Below, piece by piece: positions 11,157 to 23,600 of a DNA stretch of 64,000 nucleotides. Each line of letters starts with the position of its first letter. Within the stretch, counting starts at the first letter, position 1. A program made the position numbers and the translations under genes. The DNA lies in assembly GCA_036429605.1 (NCBI GenBank), contig JAVFKD010000004.1, positions 1,488,001-1,552,000 of the forward strand. Reading direction: 5' to 3'. This DNA is from Cladobotryum mycophilum. Its lineage: Eukaryota; Ascomycota; Sordariomycetes; Hypocreales; Hypocreaceae. The notes beneath the pieces are model-generated. The model made no database searches, was not told the origin of the DNA, and was given only the letters and a program-made list of their open reading frames with translations.

Positions 11157-11651
11157 TGCTGGCCTGGTGGTGAGGTGATATAGCGTACAGCATCCTTCAA
11201 CGAAACAGGCACCAGTAGTTATATCACTCTGCCAGTCCGGACTCCTCGAGCTTTCTAAGCAATTTTTGAATTTTACATTTGATTTGTAACATACGTGAAT
11301 TAATAATATAATATTTGTCACAGAGTGTCGCGATATTGAGTCAATCGTAGCTGTCTATACTTCATGATCTCTTGTTATCAATAAAGGGATGGATTCATTC
11401 CCTTTTCGGTTCCGCTTCCGCTCTCAATGTGGTAGAGGAGTGGAGACTAAGAATGGAGCTAGCGACAATCAGTTGACAGACACAGGCACTAACTCGATGT
11501 GAAGTACGAAGTTGAACGAGACCTATCCCAGCTCAGATACCGTTTATTTAAAGGCACAGTTACCCAAATCCCAAGACATGGCAACTAATTCAGAGTCCAG
11601 CGACAGCTTGTTTTATAAATAAAGCACGATTATTCATAGCAACGGACTGCA
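11157..11651. promoter_or_regulatory. Divergent promoter region, MFS transporter / SDR gene
   Basis: 495 bp separating two divergently transcribed genes, an arrangement that allows shared control. No specific operator was recognised; an AT-rich stretch lies around 11300-11320. Confidence 0.4.
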
Positions 11652-12884
11652 ATGGACGGCAAAAGAATTCTCTTGTAAGATCCATTAGACAATCCAGTTC
11701 ATCCCTTCTTGATCTAACTAACTCATCGACCGCATAGGTTTGGAATAACGGGTTATGTAGGAGGGCAGGTGGCTCTACACCTCCTCCAGAAACATCCCCA
11801 GCTGAACCTGACTGCCATGGTCCGGCGCGAATCCCAACGAGCGGCCGTTCACACCACGTTTCCGACAGTGCACCTTGTCCTAGGAGATTTGACATCCGTC
11901 AGTCTCTTGGAAGAGGAATGTTTGAAGGCAGATATTGTAGTCAGTACGTGGCGTCCAGAACTCCACGACCGCTCTGTGTGCATTAATTTAGAGATGAACG
12001 TCCGTGACTGACTGGGCAACAATATCTAGACTGCGCAACATCCGATGACGACAAGGCTGTCTCTGTCATGCTTGAGACCCTCAGGAGTCGTCCGCAGTCT
12101 TAAAGCGTGTACTTCATACATACGTCTGGCACGGGCATTATCGACGATATACCCAACGGGTATGGCTATGCTTCCAGTAATACGTTTGACGACGTAACCG
12201 ATATTCGGCAAATTACATCGTGGCCAGACGCACATTGGCACCGCAATGTCGACAAAATAGTTTTGGAAGCTGGCCAGGATCCCGACAGTGGTGTCAAAAC
12301 AGCCATTTTATGCCCACCCACCGTGTATGGGAGAGGTGACGGTCCTATTAACCAGCGCAGTATCCAAATCCCCGAGCTTATCTCCTGGTCGATGCAGCGC
12401 GGAAGAGTGTTTCAGGTCGGCTTGGGACAGAACATATGGCAGTATGTCCATGTAGCTGACTTAGCCGATGCATATGTGCTCTTAATTGAGGCGGCTGGTG
12501 CTGAACGAAGTGGACACTGGGGGCAGGATGGCTACTATTTCGTGGAAAATGGCAGCTATGTAAGTTTTCCAGCCCTTGTTATTCCAAACGTTCCACGGAT
12601 ACTAAGCGGCTGACTTAATGTAGACGTCGACGGCACTTTCCAGCAGCATTGCCGACACTCTACGCGATATGCGTATCCTCCAAAACAACGGGGTTGAAAG
12701 CCTCAATGTCGATCAGGTTCAAGATTTTGTACCCATGGGCCACAAAATGTGGGGAACAAATGCCCGCGGGCTGGCAAGCAGATTGCGCGGCTTAGGATGG
12801 CGACCTTCAAGGCCACATTGGACCACGACCATTAGAGGAGCGGTAGAGATGGAGCTTGAAAGGGCCCAAAAGAAAGAGGCCTAA
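11652..12884 (+). pseudogene. NAD(P)-dependent epimerase/SDR (NmrA-like), premature stop
   Basis: Exons 11652-11674, 11738-11943, 12030-12559 and 12624-12884 join with consistent phases to 1020 nt (339 codons). The N terminus KRILLFGITGYVGGQVALHL contains the GxxGxxG dinucleotide-binding loop of a Rossmann fold; HTSGTGIIDD, ILCPPTVYGRGDGP and YVHVADLADAYVLLIEAA are typical of extended SDRs acting on sugars or small metabolites. The frame is interrupted by a TAA at 12101-12103, between RSRPQS and SVYFIHTSGT; a CAA to TAA change would explain it. Everything downstream stays open and well conserved, so loss would be recent, or the base may be miscalled. The gene is divergent from the MFS transporter and followed by the Zn2Cys6 regulator. 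Confidence 0.8.
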
Positions 12885-14184
12885 TCACCTGCAAGACATG
12901 ACCAATCTTGGAGATAGTCGACAGAACCACGCATTCCTCAGCTTGTTACAATGTCCCATATCTTTAGACTACTTCTCTTAGCTAGTTTAGTGTTAATTTT
13001 GCCTGACGGTTGAGACTGCCGCGTTATCTAAGAAGATATGCCCTGTTAAGATCTCGTGGTTAGTGAGCATGGCAGCCCAATATAGGATTGTAATACAATG
13101 GTACTAGCCAGGCAACTTGGGTATACGGTTTCCGTTTCCCTCTGTTGTGCCTGTATCCTAGTATTAGAGTCCTAGCCTGCTTGTTTTCATGCAACGAACG
13201 TACGACGGATGGTTTGGATCTGGGGCCTCGCGACGCTCAGGCTGGCTTGGGAGACAATCTGACCCGTGGTCTGCCATTATATTATTATGGGATGATAGTC
13301 ACGTCGTGTGAGTCAGTTCGTCCTCACTGCCTGGGGAGAACTGCTGCTAATAGAGCCAAAAGAAGGTAAGGGGAGGGTGCAGGTAGTTAAACTGGCACGT
13401 TGAGCAATGGAGGGAATGATCAGAGGGGCAGGCAATGGATAGTGGCGGGGGCGCCTTGCCTGATTCGGGGTGCCGCCACACCCGGAGCGCCCAGAATAGA
13501 ACTGTGGAAACGGTCAAGCCAATAAACACAAGCGTATCGAATTAGAGATAGGGGGTCCGGATTCATAGCTAGGACATCGTCTACGAAGTATCCCGGTTTC
13601 ACCAAGTTATATATATCCTTTCTTAAGACCATGTTCATGCTTAAGATACATGCCAAGGATATATAACAATAAATAGCCTCGGTCCCTGACAAGAATATTT
13701 AATCAGAAACTTTACTAATTAGAAAGTCCCTAGCAGATTGGTATACAAAGTATATAGTTTGGTCTCGTAGAGTGAGAAAAGAGCTACAAAAGCTCAGCAA
13801 ATGTTCAAATATCTCTTCTAAAAAATACGTCCCATCTTAAACAACATCTAAAAGGTCAGCAAAAGAGCTCATCTCTAGCATCATCAGGGGCCGGCGGGGA
13901 ACAAAAGCAACAGCAATAACCCGCCTCCAGTTATTATCCTCTATATTTACGCACGCCTTTTACAGCATTCTATCATACAGACCATTCAGACCAAAAGAGA
14001 ACTTTTAAAGCGTTAATGAAACATTAATGTTTCGAGCCTTCTTCATATTCGCACAGACCAAGGCCACCCAGAGAAAGGTCCCGTTCACGTGTTCTGAAAG
14101 ATAATGTTCCACGTCGTGTTTCACATCGGCTTTGTATTTGTTCGTGTGGGACAATCTCTGTTGTCGTCCCGAACCCATAGCGGT
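12885..14184. other. Intergenic, no supported gene
   Basis: 1.3 kb between the SDR gene and the regulator gene. It is AT-rich around 13680-13860. Short open frames on both strands show no motif; nothing functional could be identified beyond the expected promoter of the regulator. Confidence 0.5.
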
Positions 14185-16435
14185 ATGCTGATCTCGCGGC
14201 CATATAGCGTGGAATGCAGACGACGAAAGGTAAAGTGCGATGGCCAAAGAACTTGCCGCCGATGCAAAACTCTGCAGCTAGCTTGTGTGTATCGAATTTC
14301 ACGTATAAGTGGACATATTCCCAAGACTAATAAATGATAGGCCATTATGGACCTCATATCGCGCCGGCAAGCATCCCTACGGATCTGACGGACTCGAGGT
14401 GCCTTTGTCCTGATATCAGTCGTAGTGGAGAAGCACCCATTAACAAAGTCATAGGGACTTGGCAACATTGAAATCACACGTTGCCTCTCTCCAGGTGCAG
14501 CTTCAGGCAGTGTCGGCTGAGTTAGAGGAAAGTAGGCGATTGAAACGCGACGATGCAATGAACCCCCAGGTACCCCATCAGCTCAACGCCTTCGGCCGCA
14601 CTAATCATGGTTCGGGCCATTCAGACGGTAAGATCGCCCTGACATGCTGTAAAGAGGATTGCCGTTACGATGGACCCGCCAGCACTGCTTTTGGCTTTGA
14701 AATTGCGCGAGCCAACTTGCAGTCCATGGGTATCATAGCCCAAAACGGCGTTGAAGACCGCCTACGGGACTTGGTTCTCGTGGGTGATGACCCAGACGCC
14801 AAAGAGTTTTCCCATGACCTATTAACCTTGCTTTCTAAAAAGGAAGCACTACGACTATGTAATATGTTCGCCGAGGATACTAATATAATGTACCCCTTCT
14901 TGGACATGGGTAAGATTACTGACCAGGTCAACACAATATTTACTCCTCAGTCAGCAAGGATAGCGAATAATCCTCAAGGCGATCAGAAATTCTTGACAAG
15001 CAATTTCCAAATCATTGTCCTGGTTCTGGCAATCTCGTTGATGATAGAGAGTAACGGGAAAAGTAGTTTGGCCAGATCCCTCTTCCACCGCGTCAAGAGT
15101 CAACTGGAAAGGGAAATGTGGTCACCAGTGTCCTTATCTGGCATCAAAGCTCTGGTTCTTGCGGTAAGGCCCACAAAACGCCTTTAATGATTCTCAACGA
15201 CATTGTAGTAACCGAGATCAGGCAAGGTATTACTTTTACGCAGATGAGGACGACACGCAAGCTTGGCGGATAATTGGTATTGCGGCGAGGCAATGCCTTG
15301 AACTAGGCTTGCACCACACCCTAGCCTATGCGAAGATGAGCAATGAGGATTCTAGCTCCGCAAGAATCCTATTTTGGTCTGTTTTTGCATTGGATCGCCG
15401 CTGGAGTTTTGGAGCTGGACTTCCCTTCACGATCCAGGAAGAAGATATTGATCCGATGCTTCCGGAGCCAGTGCGTATTTATCACCAAATCATCGGTCAC
15501 TGATCCTTTAGTAATGCTATTAGGATGAATCTTACTTTTATCTTAAAGCGATGATTCCATACTGCCGCATCAGTTCTAAAGTTTGGTTCTCTGGCTTCGG
15601 TACGGGAGAAATATCGAAACTCCGACGAGATGCCATGGAGATGCTTGATTCGCAGGTGTTGGAATGGCAGCAGCATCTCCCCGAGCCATTGCAATGCAAG
15701 GATCCATACTTCTCAGGAGTTCCTATCTCTTCCAAGTCTCAAAAACTTCAGCTCCAGATGTATGTTCGCACTAACATTATGCGGATTTTGATCTATCGGC
15801 CGGTACTCTATAATCCGGTCAACGCTGCGGAGAACAGCTCACAAGCTGCCCTTTGTGTGAAGCTAGCCAAGGATACCATCCAGATTCTACATCATATCGA
15901 TGAGACCACCAGTATGTATCGGGAGCAGCAAACTCTGTTCAACTTCTTCGTCCTGTCATCACTAGCGGTCATTTTCCTAGCCTGCTTCCATGCACCGACC
16001 GAATTTTGTGGCTGCGTTCAGGAGGAGGTCTCTATGGCTCTTATATTCGTCGAACGCCTGAATCCAAAGTCTCGAGCAGGAAGACGATTATGGGGAGCTA
16101 TTAAGAATCTACGCGCTGTTGGTGAGAGAATAGGCGTTATGCAACCTGCCGAGCCTATCAACAACGATGACCATAGTTGTACTAACTCTCAAGATATTAA
16201 CCTGCCCCTCCCTGAGAGTATAGCGTATTCCATAAATGACTTTAATGTTCCCGATAGCGGGGTCCAAATGAGTGCTGAGCTGAATATTCTCCTTGGGGAT
16301 ATTGGAATGTTTGGCTCTCTCCCGGTTGACGCTGATCAGGATGGCGATGGACGTGCCATTCATTGGCAGCAGACCTCTTTTCAGCAGACCAGTACACCCG
16401 ATGAGCTAGCTGGTATTTTGTGCCACCTGTTTTAG
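14185..16435 (+). CDS. Zn2Cys6 transcription factor with defective zinc cluster
   Basis: Five exons fit by phase: 14185-14302, 14341-14398, 14455-15163, 15222-15474 and 15549-16435, giving 674 residues. The first intron would be only 38 bp, so the 5' model is tentative. The N-terminal binuclear cluster reads RPYSVECRRRKVKCDGQRTC and then RRCKTLQLAC: five of six cysteines are present, and the first of the CxxC pair is absent because family members usually read YSCVEC. A coiled-coil-like LATLKSHVASLQVQLQAVSA follows, then the fungal_trans middle homology region with RIIGIAARQCLELGLHHTLA, ARILFWSVFALDRRWSFGAG and LPFTIQEEDIDP. Its location beside an MFS and an SDR gene suggests a pathway-specific regulator. 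Loss of a zinc ligand should weaken DNA binding. Confidence 0.85.
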
Positions 16436-16439
16436 GCTT

Positions 16440-17927
16440 TGTACTATGTACCTGATAACGGATATAGGCTGTGATGGCTGCAGAAACGGATCCTGAATTG
16501 AGCTTCAAACTCACAGTTGATTGGTCCCCCTAGTTGATTCTCAATTTCCGTCTCGTTACGAGCCATTCTACCCCCATACAAGAAGTTGATGCTTGTACGA
16601 TCCAGTCGAGCAGCTCGTCTAGACCTGCAGTGTATTCATCTAGTGAATCAATAATCATGATCGTATCCTTAAGACAAAGATCTTCAAGCATTTTGATGAG
16701 AATATCCAAGGGTGATAACCAGGCATTTAGGCTTTAAATAATCGCTTGCCTATTGTATCGTATCCTCCCCGGATGTATGGGATAAGTGATGGGTGCTTGC
16801 GAACCAAGAAATGCATCAAGCCTCGTAAATCGCCGTTGCGTTATTCAGGAGAGGATCTGTAATGTACAAGTCCCTCATGCATGCCAAATTTTCTTTCGTG
16901 TTCAGGACATTTTGTTCAATCTTTTCTTGCGTGGCCTTAGAGTGATCAGTTCGGGGGTACCTCTCGATCCGTCCTCGTGTAACTGATGCAGCTATAGCGG
17001 CAGCAAAGTGTTGCCAGTCATTGTTCTTGTGACCGCATAATTGCAAACAGCCTTTACGATGATGCAAGGCAGTTCATCCAAGATACCGGCTCCCTCCATC
17101 TCGAACGCGAGAATGTCATGCTCCTGGGCGAGTCTATCACGGTCGATCCTTGACTTGGGTACTTTGTCCCCAGAGCCAAATTGGCCAATAAAGATCCATG
17201 GTGATTGAGCATCTTTGATAAGACCATCGCGCTCTAGCTGCTTCTTTTCTTCGAGACTTTCCCGTAACACCAAACGAGCCTCTTCATAGCCAAGCTGATC
17301 GCATGATAATTTTCTCGAGTCCTCGCATACAGAATCTTCATGACAATTGGCACATTCGCATTGGGATGAAAGACGGTGCTGGTGACGATAATCCGCTTCG
17401 AAAAGCATGTCGTTGGATGATCCGGGATACGCATAAGTTTGATCCTCTCGACTCCTCTGAGATCTGTTGTATTTTTTCTCAATCTCTCTGTTCTGGATTT
17501 GATCCAAAAGGGACGCAGATCGCGTCTCCAAACGCTGACGAATGTTCTTAGCTCGTCTACCAAGGCTATCGCTGATAGTTTCTTTCGGTCGCAACTTGTC
17601 GGGGTCCTTCCTGCCCAGATCATACTGGATAATAGTTTTGCTGATGACAACATCACCAAGGGGCATTTCTTGACCATTCACCATAGGTACGCCTCCGCAT
17701 ATGCCAGTCAAGAGAAGAAACTTGATGCAGGAATAACTTGACCGGAGACTTGCCGCCGCGCTTGCTGCACTGACCTTCCCCACGTTTGAGAGGAGGACAA
17801 CGACAACATTGTAGCCTCCCATACATCCGGTCGTATAGGTATTTGGGTCTCCTTGGGCCCTTCCATACTGATCACCGTCTCGATCCATCAGAATACACAG
17901 CCGAGCCTCATTTAAGCGTCTATACAT
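16440..17927 (-). pseudogene. Relic of a PNP_UDP-NACHT NOD-like receptor
   Basis: The minus strand first reads a nucleoside-phosphorylase-like domain: DPNTYTTGCMGGYNVVVVLL, IKFLLLTGICGGVP, PLGDVVISKTIIQYDLGRKD, then HDILAFEMEGAGILDELPCI and VKAVCNYA. A one-base shift near 17040 leads to NNDWQHFAAAIAASVTRGRI and MRDLYITDP. At that point the sequence jumps to LNNATAI, a motif normally well downstream of the P-loop, so the Walker A region is missing. Further pieces in changing frames are LRGLMHFLVRKHPSL (about 16740-16800), DTIMIIDSLDEYTAGLDELL (Walker B, about 16600-16660) and LNSGSVSAAITAYIRYQV (about 16450-16500). At least four frame changes plus the deletion make this a real pseudogene. The expected N-terminal start of the domain is also missing. 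It ends 4 bp from the stop of the convergent regulator gene. Confidence 0.85.
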
Positions 17928-18551
17928 TAGTCGTGTTCATATATCAGGCTTAGTACCTGGGCAAACTTGGGCATCAAGGCATACACAAAGTGATGGCGAA
18001 TAAAGATACAAAACAGCGCACTGCGGCTTGTAGATATGAGCTCCACATTTAGACGGACATTGGAATACGTCATAAAACATGTGAGCCAATGAATATGAAT
18101 AGAAATATATTCGATGTTGTCCATTAGATGTAGGTGGGATGTGCTACCGAGCCTGACGGCCGCCAATCATATGACAAACTCGGCCATCTCAACGATGGAG
18201 GGTTGAAGGGGTGGATTCAAGTCATTAAAATAAATAAGATGTCTTCTTCGGGTCGATGGTAGACTTGGATACCTGAAATATCTTCAACGAAAATTAAGCA
18301 CTAATGTGAGGCTAGGGTAGTCGCATAGAGTGCCACGTCGATGGGTTTAGGGGGCCGGACGACTGGAGCATCAATATGACTCTCAATCATTTGTCTTCTA
18401 GATTCTTCCCATGACGGGTGACGAACTCGAGGATTCTTTTTGTCGTCTTATATCAACCTATGCCTACATGCACTCATCTCTCAAACTATTGGCACTGAGT
18501 CAACGAGTAGCCGCTAGTCTTGACGATGAAGATCCAGTCTTCAGTTCGTCT
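17928..18551. other. Intergenic, no supported gene
   Basis: About 620 bp between two decayed minus-strand genes. The N-terminal exon expected for the NLR relic could not be found here on the minus strand. Open frames antisense to the neighbour extend in from 18411 but look like shadows. Confidence 0.45.
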
Positions 18552-19835
18552 TTAACCCACAAAAGAGGGATCCACAATCGTAGAACCTCCAAACCGCTCT
18601 TCATGGGGACTGTCCCCCATCTCCAACGACACTGGAAGGTGCTTCCAATCGTAAGCCTCATCCAGCCGTCCATCGCTAAGGACATTTCCAATCACCGCTC
18701 GAAGGCCCTTCTTGAATCTGACAAGGAGGAGGACTTTGCTATTCCACGCGAGGGCGGAGAGATTGACCTGCTCCGAGCCTACGTGAGCCTCGCCCGCCTG
18801 CGTCGGAAGTCGAATCTCCAATCTCCCTTTGCCTTGCACGGACTTGCCCACGTCAGAGAGGACGGACCCATCTTTGCGAAGCTCAATGTGAACAGTGGTG
18901 ACGACGTTGCCGGGGGTTAGACAGAAGAAGTACACCCTGTATCGCCTCGTCGATGGATCTTGCACGGCTAGGGTGGTGAAGCTCTCGGATGTGAACTGGC
19001 CAAGCTTCAACTCAAAGGGCTGCCACGAGGGCTCTCCATGAATCGGAACTTTGCGTTCCTAGTTAGCCTTGTTGAGAGAGTATAGGTGCATCTTGCCATC
19101 ATAGCAAGCAGCATAGTTTATGTACTTCCAGGACGAGTCCGGGGTGGGCTGGATAAATCTTCCAAAATTACCGAATTTCTTGCCTGGGTTTTGTTCGGCC
19201 CGGATGTTCTGGGTCCACCACTGACCGTTTTGGAGCTTGCCGGCCATATTTGGACGCCCGAAACCCGCCGTGCTAACAACAAGGAGATTTCCATCGAGAA
19301 GAATACTCTGGCCCCTTTCGCCCGAGATGGTGGTATTCTCAGCGTGCGGGATGTAAAAATATGGATCAATGTGCCAGATTACGACGGTCGTGGCTCTGTG
19401 CGTTATGGAGCGAGACGCGTAGATCAGTTTTCGCTCTCCATGGTCAAATACAAACTCGCCATCCGAGGAGTAGTTCTCATGGTAAATACCCTCGGACTTT
19501 GGAGGGTTGAGGTCGAGTACCTTGTGGAATACAAGGTTTCGCAGCGGGGATGAAGGATTCAATTCCGCAATGGCGACCTTGACAGTCTTTTGCTTGTTGT
19601 CTTTATCGTATCCAATAAAAAGAGCGACGAGTCGTTTATCGTTGTCGAAGTACATGTTGCTGGCGTGGGTGCATTGTCAGAAACTCGGATGCTGAGATTG
19701 CGCGCGGAGTCAAGTACATTTACCCACATCAGTATCGACCCGGTCGAAGATGGGAGGCACAGGCGGGTGCTTTTAAGAGAGGCAATAGTGAGGTTGTATG
19801 ATGAGCATATACCGTGCCACTCCCCATCACCTTAA
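18552..19835 (-). pseudogene. Unrecognised gene broken by an in-frame stop and a frameshift
   Basis: Two long minus-strand frames, 19655-19059 and 19010-18552, are in the same phase and separated only by a TAG at 19059-19061 (LYSLNKAN, stop, ERKVPIHGEPSWQPFEL). A CAG to TAG change would join them. Upstream, LDSARNLSIRVSDNAPTP in another frame probably belongs to the same protein and is joined by a one-base shift near 19665 to NMYFDNDKRLVALFIGYDKD. The translation is rich in short strands with Trp, Tyr and Gly (KLIYASRSI, TVVIWHIDPYFYI, QSILLDGNLLVVSTAGFG, KYINYAACYDGKMHLYSL), which suggests a beta-propeller or lectin-like fold, but I do not recognise the family. No signal peptide could be placed because the start is lost. 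Confidence 0.6.
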
Positions 19836-20638
19836 TGTGAGCAATGTGAGGGCGAGGGTCTCTGCATCAAAGGTGACGAGGTATGTGCTTTATTATATAT
19901 TCACTGTGGTCCACTTTACTCAGTCAGATACCCCCAAGTGAATGCATGCGCAGAACGATGCCGAAATTAACTGGCTTGAGAAGTCCAGAAATACCACCAA
20001 TAAAGGGCACGGCATGCTGTAGGCCTCCCGCAGAGATGTACACGTTCTCAGCCACCCATCACGTATTCACTGACACGGCTGAGCCAGCCACCGAGACGTG
20101 GCCCAGCGGGGTGATGAGCATGATTGACTTGCAAATTTTATCCAAAAGAGGGGCTCGCATATGTTATGTGTGGGCGTATATGAAGTCATGTGCATACTCT
20201 GTATAGTTGAATAGGTTCCGTAACTAGAAGGACTTTGCTGGATTAACATGCTCTCACGTATAATATATGTTAGCATAGATATGTATTGTTCACTAATACT
20301 TCAACATCTAGATATTAGTCGTCGGAATGCAACACAGTATAGTTAGATAGAACAGTAAAAACCACAGCCACAGCTATAATTGAAGAGAGCGCATGGTTTA
20401 TCTCTATACACAGATATACTTGCACCAGTAAGGGATGTAAATAAACAGCAAAATACTAAATACGATAGACAGATTTCCAGTTGTCCAACGAAGCATTCTT
20501 GTGAAAGGCAGTCTGACTATGCAAACTGCGCATAGTTATATATTCATCACATTTCATCCTGTGAAGTGACTAAATGATCTTCTATTTACATTTTCCTGCT
20601 CAGCAGAGCCCATCTCGAACAGGCTGCGGTGCCAGTGC
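19836..20638. other. Intergenic, AT-rich, no supported gene
   Basis: About 800 bp, AT-rich particularly at 20220-20560, downstream of the large NLR gene. It probably holds the NLR 3' UTR. No other feature seen. Confidence 0.5.
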
Positions 20639-23600
20639 CTAGACACGCTTAAGACCCTTCGTGTGATTCGCCGTGTTGCGCAGCAGCTGTGCGATACCCT
20701 GGTGTTTCCCCTCAGTTGCCCACAATAGTGGTGTCCGACCATCACCATCCATTACGCTGGCATCCACCTTTTCCGTTTCAAGAAGAGAGCGCACAATGGC
20801 CTCGTTGCCCTTCTCGGCAGCCCATGAGAGTGGAGTCCGGCCATTCTTATCGGCTGCGTTGACATCTGCCTTGCCCGTCTCAAGCAGCGATCTCACAGCG
20901 GTTACATCGTCCGTCCCAATGGCAGAGAACAATGGCGTTCGACCATCTCCATCTCTTGCGTTGGCGTCGGCGCCTTTTCCAATCAGTAGTTTTATACTGG
21001 CCATCTGCCCAAAGGTCGCAGCAAAAAACAGTGGGGTTCGACCGTCGTGGCCCCTGGCATCAATATCAACGCCTGTGCCGAGCAGAAGCTTCACGGTAGT
21101 CTCGCCTCCAAATCCGGCAGCCATAAAAAGAGGTGTACGGCCATCCTTGTTCGTTTCGTTTGCATCAGCACCTCCATCAAGAAGCAACTGCATGACACTC
21201 TTGCTCCCCAGACCAGCAGCGGCGAAAAGAGGTGTGTTGCCGTCGTCATCCCTGGCTTTTACGTTGGCGCCCGCATCAATCAAGAGTCGAACAACGGCAT
21301 CTTTCCCACTCTCAGCCGCCCACACAAGTGGAGTCGCGCCCCCATCATCCTTCGCCTCGATATTCGCACCGGCATCGAGCAACAGCTTCGAAACGGCCCA
21401 ATTTCCAGTCTTGACGGCACACATAAGCGGCGTGCGGCCATCTTCCGTGTCTTTCGCATCAATGTTGACCTTGTTAGCCTTGAGGAGAAGCTTGAGGATG
21501 CCCATACCCTCATTCTCTTTTTCAGCAGCCAACGAAAGCAGCGTCCGGCCGTCTTGATTCAGAATGTCGACGCAAGCACCCTTATCGAGTAATTGCTGCA
21601 AAACAGTCTCCTCTCCATTTTCGATAGCTAAGAACAACCTCTCGATATCCTCATTTGTCTCGTCGGGGCTAGCAGTTTGATTGAGGCCCGCCTCGAACAG
21701 CGTTGTGTCGGTACCGGTGCGCTTTCTAAATACGAGCTGCTCGACGGTCTTGCGCTGTACCCCGGCCGCGAGAAGCTTTATCTTGCCAGCTTCGTCGTTC
21801 TCGTGAATATCAGCATCTTTTGTAAGGAGTAGTTGGATGATGTCATTGTGTGCGTGAAATGCAGCCAACGACAAGGGTGTCCGTCCGGCCTTATCCGTTG
21901 TGTTAACATCAGCGCCCTTGTTGAGAAGTAGCTGTACCACAAATTCCTTTCCATTCCAGACAGCCCAAGAGAGTGAAGTTCGATCGTCTTTGCCCTTCGC
22001 ATTGATGTTGGCACCCTTCTCAAGCAATACTCTGACAGTGCCCTGATGCCCATTCCGAGCGGCCCATATGAGAGGCGTGCAGGCATCTGCTGTATCTCTT
22101 GTCTCAAGCATGGCGCCTTCGTTGTCCAGTAGCAAGCGGACGACATCCTCGTGCCCGTTTTGCGAAGCCAGCCAAAGAGGCGTCCGGCCGTAACTATCCA
22201 TAGAATTTAGACTGTATCCGCTCTGGAGTAGTGCATCCGCGGCATCCCTCACTCCAAAGTACCCTGCCAAGTGTAGTCCGGTTACCATTGTTGGGACTTC
22301 TTGGCTGTAGTTGGAGTGAAATGAGTATTGTTTGACGGCCATAAGTGCTTGACTAGAGGCTTCAACCTTGGTCTGGTTTTTGAGAAAGCGTATGAGCTCT
22401 GTATTTACTTTCATGTTCTTCGGAACATGATGTCCCCAGTTCTTGGCAGCATAGCTGTAGAACGGGTATGACCGCTGTCGCTTCTCAAAGCTTCTGTCCG
22501 TCGTGCAGAAACCCTGTTCAAAGACAGCAAATGACAGGTAAGTAATACAGGTGTTCAAGATTGTGCATTCTTGTCCTGCAAACCAAATATTCTGTGTCTT
22601 CTCGAGATATTCTTGGGTTGTATAGTGCACTAACCGAATGATGTCGGTCTCCTCGTCAACCGTCACCAATCCAGCACACGAACGGACTACATCTCCGAGA
22701 TGTGGAATATTATCATCGTCAATCTTAGTCCCCTCTGACTCCGTGGCAAGGGCATGCAGAAGTTGCGATGCAGTAAGCTCTGAATTTGCACATGCAATCC
22801 ATAGAAGCGTCCTCATAGCGAGGCTCTTCAAGCCAGTGCCCTGCTTCTGAATTCTTTCCATTGCTTGTTGGTATGCAGATGTCAGCACCTGGATCATCTG
22901 ATTGTCATCCTTGCCTTGGGCTCGTTTCCGGAACACTTCCAATTCGGATCGAATTTTCTTCTTGGTCATTTTATCCGCCAGTAGGCTGAGATAGATCTGT
23001 GCCAAGAGAAACCTGTAAATTATTAGTATATGTGGCAGTTTCATAATCATTTGATACGTACATTCCGTCAACAGCTTCGGAAATCCCGATCTTGATCTCA
23101 TTTTGCAGCTCTGGATCCTCATGTACGATCATGGGCAGCAGGTTCATATGACCCTCAAGATACATTGCGACGTCGCTAGGAACTGCGCGGATCTCCCGCG
23201 ATATGCTATTCTTCTCCTTGAACTGACCCATAATCTCCGGGATGGGTCTTGACGTCGCAAAGATATTCACGTCATGCTGCATTTGAATGCTGAAGAGTTC
23301 TCGGAGAAATTGATTCAAGTATTCTGATCGGCATTCGTCAAGTGCATCGACGACGATGAAGACTCTCGAGTACATCTGGGCAACTGACTGGAGCACTTCT
23401 TTAATATCATCTAGAGACGGCCGAGTCCCATTGACAATATGGCGCTCATACAAATTCTTCAAACTTTCTGGCACAGAAGGCTGACCCGCAGCAAGCTGTT
23501 TTAGCACACTCGCAAACAAATCCTCGATGTCTTGCTCATTTTGCCGCTTGAAGTTGAAGTAAATGTACGCAATACCGATGCTCCAGTCCCTCCTTGCTTG

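Noticed and set aside
20673..21592. Long plus-strand open frames (up to 294 codons) antisense to the NLR ankyrin repeats
   Set aside because: They follow the periodicity of the repeats on the other strand and have low-complexity Ser/Ala/Pro content; shadows of a real gene.
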